A stretch of DNA of 64,000 nt, from positions 1-64,000 of the forward strand of contig JAIYCQ010000003.1 of the NCBI GenBank assembly GCA_027487945.1, given 5' to 3'. The stretch is from Caulobacteraceae bacterium. Lineage in GTDB: Bacteria; Pseudomonadota; Alphaproteobacteria; Caulobacterales; Caulobacteraceae. Positions 1 through 8,498 of this stretch are shown one piece after another. The notes under the pieces are model-generated. The model was not told where the DNA came from. It searched no databases and was given only the letters and a program-made list of their open reading frames with translations. The position numbers and the translations under genes are program-made. Positions within the stretch are counted from its first letter, which is position 1. Each line of letters begins with the position of its first letter.

Positions 1-1
1 C

Positions 2-979
<978 letters not shown>

Positions 980-1006
980 GTCCAGGCGGATCATTGGTCG
1001 CACCAA

Positions 1007-1041
1007 AAGGGCGCGTCGGGGTTGGACCCCGGCGCGCCCTT
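1007..1041 (+). terminator. Strong hairpin between ctaD and ctaB
   Basis: AAGGGCGCG t CGGGG, loop ttgga, CCCCG g CGCGCCCTT: a 14-pair stem with one mismatch, 27 bases after the ctaD stop and 20 before the ctaB ATG. It is followed by only a short T pair, so it may be a leaky terminator, attenuator or RNA stabiliser rather than a full stop. It would let subunit I be made in excess of the downstream assembly genes. The structure is seen directly; the role is inference. Confidence 0.6.
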
Positions 1042-1060
1042 CGCCTATGTAGCCCCCTAT

Positions 1061-2041
1061 ATGAGCAAGCCCGTCGCCATCGAAGGCCGCGCCGCGTCAC
1101 AGCCGGCGCTCTGGTCTGACTATCTTCAGCTGCTGAAGCCGCGTGTGATGTCGCTGGTGGTGTTCACCGCCGCGACCGGGCTAGTCTGCGCAGACCAGTC
1201 GATCAACCCGCTGTTGGGCGCCGTGGCGGTGTTCTGTATCGCGATCGGCGCCGGCGCCTCCGGCGCGCTCAACATGTGGTTCGACGCCGACATCGACGGT
1301 CGCATGCGCCGCACCCGCGCCCGCCCGGTGCCTGCCGGCAAGGTGCGCGGGGCCGAAGCCGCCACCCTGGGCATCGTCCTGTCCCTGTTCTCGGTGATGC
1401 TGCTGGGGATGACCACGAACTGGCTGGCCGCCGGGCTGCTGGCCTTCACCATCTACTTCTACGTCGTGGTCTACACGATGTGGCTCAAGCGCTGGACGCC
1501 GCAGAACATCGTCATCGGTGGTCTGGCCGGCGCCCTGCCCCCGGCCATCGGCTGGGCCGCCGCCGCCGGCGAGACGCCGCTGAACGCCTGGCTGATGGTG
1601 CTGATCATCTTCATGTGGACCCCGCCCCACGCCTGGGCGCTGGCGCTCTACACCTCCGAGGACTACGCCAAGGTCGGCGTCCCGATGATGCCGGTGGCCA
1701 AGGGCGCGGCCTCGACCCGCAAGCAGATCCTGATCTATTCGCTGCTGTTCACGCCGATCTGCCAGATTCCGGCTTTCACGGGCCTCGGCGGCCCTGTGTA
1801 TCTGGCGGTGTCGGCTCTCGGCGGGGCGGTGTTCCTGCTGCTGGCCTGGCGCGTGTTCCGGTCCCGGGCCGGCGACGCGCCCGACGAGCGGATCGAGGGC
1901 GAGGACCGCCTCTACGCCGTCCGCGCAGGCTCGAAGGACGCCCGCAATCTGTTCGCCTTCTCGATCCTGTACCTTACATTGCTGTTCGCGGCCCTGCTCG
2001 CCGAGCATCTGGCCCGGATAGCGCCGCTGGAGCTCCTGTAA
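1061..2041 (+). CDS. ctaB: Protoheme IX farnesyltransferase (heme O synthase)
   Basis: Transfers a farnesyl group to heme B to give heme O, the precursor of the heme A used by the oxidase encoded upstream. It is a polytopic UbiA-family membrane protein of 326 residues with about nine helices. The prenyl-diphosphate Mg-binding motif is visible as NMWFDADIDGRMRRTRARP (NxxxDxxxD). An in-frame TTG at 1022 lies inside the preceding hairpin; ATG 1061 (MSKPVAIEG) is the better start and gives normal family length. The next gene starts immediately after the stop codon, so the cox genes are read as one operon. Confidence 0.95.
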   Translation: MSKPVAIEGRAASQPALWSDYLQLLKPRVMSLVVFTAATGLVCADQSINPLLGAVAVFCIAIGAGASGALNMWFDADIDGRMRRTRARPVPAGKVRGAEAATLGIVLSLFSVMLLGMTTNWLAAGLLAFTIYFYVVVYTMWLKRWTPQNIVIGGLAGALPPAIGWAAAAGETPLNAWLMVLIIFMWTPPHAWALALYTSEDYAKVGVPMMPVAKGAASTRKQILIYSLLFTPICQIPAFTGLGGPVYLAVSALGGAVFLLLAWRVFRSRAGDAPDERIEGEDRLYAVRAGSKDARNLFAFSILYLTLLFAALLAEHLARIAPLELL

Positions 2042-2224
2042 GTGACCTCTCTGCAAGACGACACGCCGCCGGTCACGGCGGCCCCGGTCGACACGGCAGC
2101 CCTCGACAAGGCGCGCCGCGGCCGCAACATCGCCCTCGCCCTCGGCCTGGTGGTCTTCATCCTCCTCGTCTACGGCGTCACGCTCGTTCGTATGGGAGGC
2201 CACATTGCCAGCCGCCCCCTCTAA
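2042..2224 (+). CDS. Small single-helix membrane protein of the cox operon (CoxF-like)
   Basis: A 60-residue protein with a GTG start directly abutting the ctaB stop. It has a polar, Pro/Thr/Ala-rich N-terminus with an RRGRN patch, then one hydrophobic helix (about residues 29-50, ALALGLVVFILLVYGVTLV) and a short tail. Small proteins of this size and place, between ctaB and ctaG, are found in many alphaproteobacterial cox operons and are often labelled CoxF. The 3' end overlaps ctaG by 20 bases, implying translational coupling. A role in oxidase assembly is inferred from position only. Confidence 0.75.
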   Translation: MTSLQDDTPPVTAAPVDTAALDKARRGRNIALALGLVVFILLVYGVTLVRMGGHIASRPL

Positions 2225-2804
2225 AGCCCCGCGCTCGGCCGCGCAGCGCAACGCCCGTCTCGCCCTGATCTGCGGCGCCGCCTTCTTCGGGATGGTCGGC
2301 GTCTCGTTCGCCTCGGTGCCGCTCTACCGGGCCTTCTGCCAGCTTACCGGCTTCGACGGCACGGTCCGGAAGGCCGACACCGCGCCGGACAAGGTGCTCA
2401 ACAAGACCCTGACCATCCGCTTCGACGCCAACGTCCGCAACCTGCCCTGGAGCTTCGCGCCCGAGCAGGTCAGCCAGGAGGTGAAGATCGGCGATACGGG
2501 CCTGGCCTTCTACAAGGTCACCAACAACGGCAAGACGCCGCTGACCGCCCAGGCCACCTACAACGTTGTGCCCGAATCAGCCGGCCTCTACTTCCAGAAG
2601 CTCGAGTGCTTCTGTTTCACCGACCAGACCATCCAGCCGGGCGAGACGAAGGAGTTTCCGGTCGTCTACTTCGTGGATCCCAAGTTCGCCGAGGATTTCG
2701 AGACGAAGGACACGCCCGAGGTCACACTTTCCTACACCTTCTTCCCCTCGACCGAAGGAAGCGCGCAGGCGCCTCTTGGCGGAACGGGCGAGGCGAGGCT
2801 ATAG
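2205..2804 (+). CDS. ctaG: Cytochrome c oxidase assembly protein CtaG/Cox11
   Basis: Copper chaperone that delivers copper to the CuB site of subunit I. It is anchored by one N-terminal helix (about residues 18-40), with the beta-sandwich domain in the periplasm. The CFC copper ligand pair is visible in KLECFCFTDQ, followed by the family segment QPGETKEFPVVYFVDP. Length 199 is typical. The start is TTG at 2205: a GGGAGG ribosome site sits six bases upstream at 2194-2199, and no in-frame ATG fits. The gene begins inside the preceding small ORF, so the two are probably translationally coupled. Confidence 0.93.
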   Translation: MPAAPSKAPRSAAQRNARLALICGAAFFGMVGVSFASVPLYRAFCQLTGFDGTVRKADTAPDKVLNKTLTIRFDANVRNLPWSFAPEQVSQEVKIGDTGLAFYKVTNNGKTPLTAQATYNVVPESAGLYFQKLECFCFTDQTIQPGETKEFPVVYFVDPKFAEDFETKDTPEVTLSYTFFPSTEGSAQAPLGGTGEARL

Positions 2805-2817
2805 CACACGGGATTTT

Positions 2818-2835
2818 GGGACGGCGCGCCGTCCC
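2818..2835. other. Perfect 18-bp palindrome between ctaG and ctaE
   Basis: GGGACGGCGCGCCGTCCC is fully self-complementary and lies 13 bases after the ctaG stop and 26 before the ctaE ATG. No T-run follows. It could form a tight RNA hairpin (attenuation or processing) or be a protein-binding site. Only the symmetry is certain. Confidence 0.5.
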
Positions 2836-2861
2836 GGGGGAAATAGAGGTTCAGGCACATC

Positions 2862-3776
2862 ATGGCCCACGGCGCTGTAAAGCACGACTATCACCTGGTT
2901 AATCCCAGCCCCTGGCCGCTTGTCGGGTCGGTCGGCGCGACGATCATGATGATCGGGGCCGTGGTCTGGATGAAGGGCCTGGTTCCCGTCACCGACGAGA
3001 CCTCGCCGCTGGTGTCCTACCTGCTGGGCAAGGGCCACCCGATCACCTTCGGGATCGGCCTCGCCCTCGTGCTCTACACCTTCTTCGGCTGGTGGAGCGA
3101 CGTGATCAAGGAAGCCAACGCCGGCGACCACACCCCGGTGGTGTCGCTGCACCTGCGCTACGGCATGATCATGTTCATCGCTTCGGAAGTGATGTTCTTC
3201 GTCGCCTGGTTCTGGATCTTCTTCGAAATGGTCCTGTTCCAGGAGCACCGCACCCTCACCCCCGCGATCGGCAACTTCGAAGGCGTGGCCGACGCCTGGG
3301 CCCAATGGCCGCCCAAGGGCGTCGAGCTGGTCCCGGCGTTCCACCTGCCGCTGGTCAACACCCTGACCCTGCTTCTGTCGGGCACCACCGTCACCTGGGC
3401 GCACCACGCCCTGCAGGTCGGCGACCGCAAGGCCGCCAAGATCGGCCTGGCCCTGACGATCCTGCTCGGTGCGCTGTTCACCGCCATCCAGGTCTATGAG
3501 TACCAGCACATCCTGCACGAGAACCTGTTCTTCTCCGAGGAAGCCGCCAACTCCGGGCTGTACGGTTCGTCCTTCTTCATGGCGACCGGCTTCCACGGGT
3601 TCCACGTCCTGATCGGCACCATCTTCCTGGCGGTCTGCTTCATCCGCCTTCTGAACGGCGCCTTCACGCCCAAGCAGCACTTCGGCTTCGAGGCCGCCGC
3701 CTGGTACTGGCACTTCGTCGACGTGGTGTGGCTGTTCCTGTTCGCCTTCATCTACGTGGTCTTCGGAACCGCGTAG
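2862..3776 (+). CDS. ctaE: Cytochrome c oxidase subunit III
   Basis: Third core subunit of the aa3 oxidase, a seven-helix inner-membrane protein that stabilises the enzyme and its proton uptake. It has 304 residues, somewhat longer than the usual 260-290. Family hallmarks are visible: the N-terminal KHDYHLVNPSPWPLVGS, the WFWIFFEMVLFQEHR segment with the membrane glutamate, the ATGFHGFHVLIGT histidine stretch, and the end HFVDVVWLFLFAFIYV. The ATG is preceded by a weak AGAGG. The DUF983 gene starts two bases after its stop. Confidence 0.96.
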   Translation: MAHGAVKHDYHLVNPSPWPLVGSVGATIMMIGAVVWMKGLVPVTDETSPLVSYLLGKGHPITFGIGLALVLYTFFGWWSDVIKEANAGDHTPVVSLHLRYGMIMFIASEVMFFVAWFWIFFEMVLFQEHRTLTPAIGNFEGVADAWAQWPPKGVELVPAFHLPLVNTLTLLLSGTTVTWAHHALQVGDRKAAKIGLALTILLGALFTAIQVYEYQHILHENLFFSEEAANSGLYGSSFFMATGFHGFHVLIGTIFLAVCFIRLLNGAFTPKQHFGFEAAAWYWHFVDVVWLFLFAFIYVVFGTA

Positions 3777-3777
3777 C

Positions 3778-4134
3778 ATGGCCAACCCATACGCAGCCGG
3801 GGCGGCCGGACGCTGCCCCAACTGCGGCAAGGGCCACCTGTTCGAGGGATTCCTCAAGGTGGCCCCGACCTGTGAAGCCTGTGGCTTTGATCTGAAGGCG
3901 GCCGACACCGGAGACGGTCCGGCCGTCTTCGTCATTTTGATCGGCGGTTTCCTCGTGGCCTTCGGCGCGGTGTTCACCGAGATCGCCTGGAGCCCCCCGG
4001 CCTGGCTGCAGCTTTTGGTTTGGCTGCCGGTCACGGTAGTCGTTTGCGGCGGCCTTCTCCGCCCGTTCAAGGGGCTGCTGATCGCCGCCCAGTTCGCCAA
4101 CAAGGCGCGTGAAGCCGGACGGGACGATGTCTGA
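3778..4134 (+). CDS. DUF983 membrane protein with zinc-ribbon-like cysteines
   Basis: A 118-residue protein. The N-terminal CPNCGKGHLF and, 24 residues later, CEACGFDL form two CxxC knuckles that probably bind a metal on the cytoplasmic side. Two hydrophobic helices follow (about 48-68 and 74-92). DUF983 proteins are regularly found between ctaE and surf1 in alphaproteobacteria, so a part in oxidase assembly is likely but unproven. It starts two bases after ctaE and its last eight bases overlap the SURF1 ATG. Confidence 0.88.
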   Translation: MANPYAAGAAGRCPNCGKGHLFEGFLKVAPTCEACGFDLKAADTGDGPAVFVILIGGFLVAFGAVFTEIAWSPPAWLQLLVWLPVTVVVCGGLLRPFKGLLIAAQFANKAREAGRDDV

Positions 4135-4831
4135 GACCCGTGTGCGTTTCCCCGTCGGCCTGACGATCAGCACGGCAATCGCCCTGCTTATCCTGCTCTC
4201 GCTCGGCGCCTGGCAGGTGCAGCGGCTCCACTGGAAGACTGCGCTGGTCGAGCGGATCGCCGCCACCCGCGCGGCGCCGCCCAGGCCGATCACGGCGGTG
4301 CCGCTGACGCCGGCCTATCGGTTCACCCGCGTCACCCTCGACTGCCCGGGCCTGGCCACGGCGCGGTTCGTTGAACTCTACGGCCTGCAGGAGGGCGACG
4401 CCGGCGCGCGGCTCGTCTCGCTCTGCACCTATGCCGAAGGCCGCCCGCCGATCCTGGTCGACCGCGGCTTCGTGGTCGACACCGTCTCGGACCGTCCCGC
4501 CGTCACGCCGTCGACCGACGTCGTCCGCCTGACCGGCGTGCTGCGCGAGGGCGTGCCCCCGGGCGCCTTCACCCCGGTCGCCCGCGAGGGTCGCTTCTAC
4601 AGCGCCGACCTGCCGGCCATGGCCCGGGCTCTGGGCAGCGAGCGCCACCCCGACGTCATGGTGACCGCCGAGACCTCGTCCAATCCGGAGTGGAAGGCGC
4701 TGGTCCCCTCGCCGCTGCCCGAGACGATCACCAACCGCCATCTCGAGTACGCCCTGACCTGGTTCGGCCTCGCGGCCGCCCTGGTCGGGGTCTACATCGC
4801 CCTCGTCCGTCGTAAATTGAAGAGCGCATGA
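4127..4831 (+). CDS. SURF1-family cytochrome oxidase assembly protein
   Basis: SURF1/Shy1 proteins help insert heme A into subunit I. The 234-residue product shows the expected plan: an N-terminal helix (TISTAIALLILLSLGAWQVQRLHWK, with the family GxWQxxR), a periplasmic domain, and a C-terminal helix with the signature NRHLEYALTWFGLAAALVGVY. An in-frame GTG at 4109 exists, but ATG 4127, overlapping the DUF983 stop, gives a better N-terminus. The stop overlaps the thrC ATG (ATGA). Confidence 0.92.
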   Translation: MSETRVRFPVGLTISTAIALLILLSLGAWQVQRLHWKTALVERIAATRAAPPRPITAVPLTPAYRFTRVTLDCPGLATARFVELYGLQEGDAGARLVSLCTYAEGRPPILVDRGFVVDTVSDRPAVTPSTDVVRLTGVLREGVPPGAFTPVAREGRFYSADLPAMARALGSERHPDVMVTAETSSNPEWKALVPSPLPETITNRHLEYALTWFGLAAALVGVYIALVRRKLKSA

Positions 4832-6234
4832 AGTACGTCTCCACCAGGGCGGGCTCGGCCGGAAACGCCGCGCCCATCGGGTTCCTCGACGCCGTTCTGG
4901 CGGGCCTCGCGCCCGACGGCGGCCTGTATGTGCCGCAGACCTGGCCAACTCTGACGACCGAGGAAATCGCAGGGTTCGCGGGCAGGCCCTACGCCGAGGT
5001 CGCGGCCGACATCCTCTCGCGTTTCGCCGGCCACGAGATTCCGCACGATGTGCTGCTGGAGATGTGCACAGAGGCCTACGGGACCTTCACCCACGCCGCC
5101 ACCTGCCCGGTGAAGCAGCTGCGTCCCGGCCAGTTCCTGCTCGAGCTGTTCCACGGCCCGTCCCTGGCCTTCAAGGACGTGGCGATGCAGCTGCTGGGGC
5201 GGCTGTACGACTATGCCCTGTCGCGGCAGGGACGGGTTATGACCGTGGTCTGCGCCACCTCCGGCGACACCGGCGGCGCGGCGGTCGAGGCCTTCCGCGG
5301 CCGGGCCAACACCCGCATCGTGGCTTTGTTCCCGGAGGGCCGGATCAGCGAGGTCCAGCGCCGCTTCATGACCACAGCCGCCGACGCCAATGTCGCCTGT
5401 CTGTCGGTCGAGGGCACCTTCGACGACTGCCAGACCATCGTGAAGGGCCTGTTCGGCGACGAGCCGTTCCGCCAGGCGGTGGACCTGACCGGGGTGAACT
5501 CGATCAACTTCGCCCGCATCGTCGCCCAGGCCGTCTACTACTTCACCGCCGCCGTGGCGCTCGGCGCCCCGAAGCGCGAAGTGGCCTTCTGCGTGCCGAC
5601 CGGCAACTTCGGCGACGCCTTCGCCGGCTGGGTGGCAAAGCAGATGGGCTTGCCGATCGGCCGGATCATCGTGGCCACCAACAGCAACGACATCATGGCT
5701 CGCGCCTTCGAGGAGGGCCGCTACGCCCGGGGCGTGGTCGCCGCCACCCAGTCGCCGGCCATGGACATCCAGATCGCCTCGAACTTCGAGCGGCTATACT
5801 ACGAGACCGCCCGCCGCGACGGGGTCGAGACCAGCCGCGCCTTCCGCGCCTTTACCGAGACCGGGGTGCTGGACCTGCCGCCGGCGGCGCTCAGCGAAAT
5901 GAAGGCGCTGTTCTCCGGCGCGTCGGTGACCGAGGACGACACCGCCCGCACCATCCTGGCCACGCTGAACGAGACGGGCGAGGTCATCGACCCGCACACG
6001 GCCGTCGCCGTCGCCGCCGCCAACCGGGCGACCCTGCCCGACGGCATGCCGCTGGTGATCCTGTCGACCGCCCATCCGGCCAAGTTCCCGGAGGCGGTCC
6101 AGGCAGCGACCGGCGCCGCCCCGCCGACCCCGGCTTCCGCCCGCCGCCTGGACGGCAAGGCCGAGCGCTTCGACCGGTTGCCCGCCGACGCCGAGACGAT
6201 CAAGACCTACATCCGCGATTTCGCGCGCCGGTGA
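4828..6234 (+). CDS. thrC: Threonine synthase
   Basis: PLP enzyme converting O-phospho-L-homoserine to L-threonine in the cytoplasm. At 468 residues it is of the longer thrC type with the N-terminal MKYVSTRAG start. The PLP lysine lies in FHGPSLAFKDVAMQ, and the phosphate-binding loop in TSGDTGGAAVEAF. VPTGNFGDAFAG and IVATNSNDI are family blocks. It overlaps SURF1 by four bases and the peptidase gene behind it by four, so this biosynthetic gene is transcribed with the oxidase assembly genes, an arrangement common in Caulobacterales. Confidence 0.96.
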   Translation: MKYVSTRAGSAGNAAPIGFLDAVLAGLAPDGGLYVPQTWPTLTTEEIAGFAGRPYAEVAADILSRFAGHEIPHDVLLEMCTEAYGTFTHAATCPVKQLRPGQFLLELFHGPSLAFKDVAMQLLGRLYDYALSRQGRVMTVVCATSGDTGGAAVEAFRGRANTRIVALFPEGRISEVQRRFMTTAADANVACLSVEGTFDDCQTIVKGLFGDEPFRQAVDLTGVNSINFARIVAQAVYYFTAAVALGAPKREVAFCVPTGNFGDAFAGWVAKQMGLPIGRIIVATNSNDIMARAFEEGRYARGVVAATQSPAMDIQIASNFERLYYETARRDGVETSRAFRAFTETGVLDLPPAALSEMKALFSGASVTEDDTARTILATLNETGEVIDPHTAVAVAAANRATLPDGMPLVILSTAHPAKFPEAVQAATGAAPPTPASARRLDGKAERFDRLPADAETIKTYIRDFARR

Positions 6235-7496
6235 CCGCCCGCCTCCACACCCTTGCCAATGGCGTGCGGGTCATCTGCGACCCCATGCCCGGGCTGGAGA
6301 CCCTGGCCCTGTCGGTCGTCGCCGGCCGCGGCGCCCGCTCCGAGGACCTCGCCCGGTCCGGGTGGTCGCACCTGCTCGAGCACATGGTGTTCAAGGGCGC
6401 CGGCGCGCGGTCGGCCCGCGAGATCGTCGAGGCCATCGAGACCGAGGGCGGCCAGCTGAACGCCGCCACCGGCTATGAGCGGACCAGCTTCCAGACCCGG
6501 GCCCTGAAGGGCGGTCTGCCGCTGGCCATGGAGATCACCGCCGACCTGCTGCTGCGCCCGACGATGCAGGCGACCGACCTCGTCCGCGAAAAGCAGGTCG
6601 TCGGCCAGGAGATCGCCGAGGCCGCCGACACGCCCGACGACCTGGTGTTCGAGCTGGCGCAGGAGAAGGCCTTCGAGGGCCAGTCCCTTGGCCGGCCGAT
6701 CCTGGGCACGGTCAAGTCGCTCAAGCCCGCCACGCCCGCCTCGCTGTCGGCCTGGCGCGCGGCGCTCTACGCCCCGGACCGTCTGGTGGTCAGCGCCGCC
6801 GGCGCGGTGGATGAGGATCATCTGCTGGGCCTGGCCGAGCAGGCCTTCGGCCACCTGCCGATGCAGGCGGGCGAGTCCTCCCCGGCCCCGGCCGTCTTCA
6901 CCGGCGGCGTTGCGGCCAAGGGACGCAAGCTGGAGCAGGCCCACCTTGTTCTGCTGCTGCCCGCCGTCGGGGCCAGCGACGACGACTACTTTGTGCTGCG
7001 GGTGTTCGCCGAGGCGCTCGGCGGGGGCATGTCCTCGCGCCTGTTCCAGGAAGCCCGCGAGAACCGGGGCCTGGCCTACGCCGTCGACGCCTATGCCGAC
7101 ACCTATGAGGATGTCGGGGTGCTTGGCATCTACGCCGGCTGCGCGGCCGGCGATGCGGTCGAGCTGGCGCGGATCTGCGCCGGCGAGATCCAGGGCCTGG
7201 CCACGTCGGTGGGGACCGCCGAGCTGGCGCGGGCCAAGGCCCAGCTCAAGGCCTCGATGTTCATGGGCCGCGAGCAGCCGCTGTCCCGCGCCGAACAGGC
7301 CGCCGGCCAGACCCTGCTGTTCGGCCGCCTCTACCCCGCCGCCGAGATCGCCGAAGCCATTGACGCGGTGACCGCCGCCGACTTCGCGCGGCTGGGCCAG
7401 CGGCTGACGGCGGACCGCAAGAGCGTGGTCTCCGTGCTGGGCTCAAAGGCCGCCATGGCCGCGCCGGAAGCGTTCGAGACCGCGCTATTCGGGTGA
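6231..7496 (+). CDS. M16-family zinc peptidase (mitochondrial-processing-peptidase-like)
   Basis: A 421-residue insulinase/pitrilysin-type peptidase. The zinc motif HxxEH is visible as HLLEHMVFKG near residue 46, with the downstream glutamate region EKQVVGQEIAEAADTPDD. The C-terminal half carries the M16 domain with GGGMSSRLFQEARENRGLAYAVDAYAD-type segments. The open frame extends far upstream through thrC, but that part is a shadow: the real start is GTG 6231, overlapping the thrC stop (GTGA). No signal peptide is seen, so it is probably cytoplasmic. The physiological substrate is unknown. Confidence 0.92.
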   Translation: MTARLHTLANGVRVICDPMPGLETLALSVVAGRGARSEDLARSGWSHLLEHMVFKGAGARSAREIVEAIETEGGQLNAATGYERTSFQTRALKGGLPLAMEITADLLLRPTMQATDLVREKQVVGQEIAEAADTPDDLVFELAQEKAFEGQSLGRPILGTVKSLKPATPASLSAWRAALYAPDRLVVSAAGAVDEDHLLGLAEQAFGHLPMQAGESSPAPAVFTGGVAAKGRKLEQAHLVLLLPAVGASDDDYFVLRVFAEALGGGMSSRLFQEARENRGLAYAVDAYADTYEDVGVLGIYAGCAAGDAVELARICAGEIQGLATSVGTAELARAKAQLKASMFMGREQPLSRAEQAAGQTLLFGRLYPAAEIAEAIDAVTAADFARLGQRLTADRKSVVSVLGSKAAMAAPEAFETALFG

Positions 7497-7552
7497 TCGG
7501 GCAGCCTTTGCCCTCGCTCGTCGCAAGGTCTATTCTCCGCGCACCCTAGTGG

Positions 7553-7837
7553 ATGGACCCCATGAGCGACGCAGTCGGCCCCGGCGATCTGGTTCTGTGC
7601 GTGAACGCCGCGCCGAACCACATGACCGGCGAGCCCGTGCCCCTGGTGGCCGGGGAAACCTACCGGGTCTACATGGTGATGGACTTCGCCTGCCCTTGCG
7701 GGCGGTCCGATGCGCTGCTCGACATCGGCGTCGACTTCGCCTGGTGCGAAAGCCGGTTCCGCCTGCTGCCCAAGCCCAAGGCCCAGTCGAAGCCCCAGCG
7801 GGTCTCGGCGCCGAAGGAGACGGAAAAGGTCCGCTAG
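7553..7837 (+). CDS. Small cysteine-containing protein of unknown function
   Basis: A 94-residue protein that I do not recognise as a named family. It has a compact beta-rich look: GDLVLCVNAAP, then LVAGETYRVYMVMDFACPCG, DIGVDFAWCESRFRLLP, then a Lys/Pro-rich tail. Cysteines at about 17, 47, 49 and 66 (CPCG plus an upstream C and WCE) suggest metal binding or a redox pair. No signal peptide or helix is visible. ATG 7553 is used; a second ATG at 7562 is possible. It lies between the M16 peptidase and a GNAT gene on the same strand. Confidence 0.6.
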   Translation: MDPMSDAVGPGDLVLCVNAAPNHMTGEPVPLVAGETYRVYMVMDFACPCGRSDALLDIGVDFAWCESRFRLLPKPKAQSKPQRVSAPKETEKVR

Positions 7838-7881
7838 CCGGCGCCCTTGCCCGTTCCGCCGACGCGCGCCACGCTCGGCCC

Positions 7882-8493
7882 ATGTCGCTGCTCGAATGGA
7901 TCTCCGCGGAGCCGTCGCTGACGCTGCAGGGCCAGGGCGTCACCCTGCGTCCGCCGCGCCGGCGGGACTATGCCGAGTGGGCGGCGCTTCGGCAGGCGTC
8001 GCGGGGGTTCCTGCAGCCGTGGGAGCCGACCTGGTCACCGGACGAGTTGACCCTGAACGCCTTCCACCGCCGACTGTCGGCCTGGCGGCGGGGACGCGAG
8101 CTGGACCAGATGTACGCGTTCTTCGTGTTCCGCCAGTCCGACGACGCCCTGACCGGCGGCATCACCATCAACAACGTCCGGCGCGGCGTCGCCCAGACCG
8201 GCACGGTCGGCTACTGGTCGGCCCAGGCCCACGCCCGCCAGGGCCACACCCTGGCGGCGCTCCGCGCGGTCATCCCGCACGGCTTCGGTCCATTGGGTCT
8301 GCACCGGCTGGAGGCGGCCTGCCTGCCAAACAACGACGCCTCGGCCAACCTCCTCCTGAAGGCCGGATTCACCGAGGAGGGCTACGCCAAGGCTTATCTG
8401 AAAATTAACGGCCATTGGCGAGACCATCGCCTGTTCGGGCTGGTGACGCGGGACCCCTCGCGTGGCCGCCCCCGGGAGGGCCTTACAGGCTAG
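7882..8493 (+). CDS. GNAT N-acetyltransferase, RimJ/RimL type
   Basis: A 203-residue acetyl-CoA-dependent acetyltransferase of the family that modifies N-terminal residues of ribosomal proteins. Visible are the N-terminal LRPPRRRDYAEWAALR block, the central GGITINNVRRG strand, the acetyl-CoA loop GYWSAQAHARQGHTLAALRAV and the C-terminal LHRLEAACLPNNDASANLLLKAGF segment typical of RimJ. The ATG at 7882 is chosen because MSLLEWISAEPSLTLQG opens the domain properly. The phosphodiesterase gene begins five bases after its stop. The actual substrate cannot be told from sequence. Confidence 0.88.
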   Translation: MSLLEWISAEPSLTLQGQGVTLRPPRRRDYAEWAALRQASRGFLQPWEPTWSPDELTLNAFHRRLSAWRRGRELDQMYAFFVFRQSDDALTGGITINNVRRGVAQTGTVGYWSAQAHARQGHTLAALRAVIPHGFGPLGLHRLEAACLPNNDASANLLLKAGFTEEGYAKAYLKINGHWRDHRLFGLVTRDPSRGRPREGLTG

Positions 8494-8498
8494 TCGGC

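Noticed and set aside
5064..6230. Long open frame running through thrC into the M16 peptidase gene, giving an 810-residue fusion
   Set aside because: The first 389 residues are Arg/Gly/Pro/His-rich shadow text of thrC in another frame. The peptidase start at GTG 6231 overlaps the thrC stop in the usual GTGA manner.
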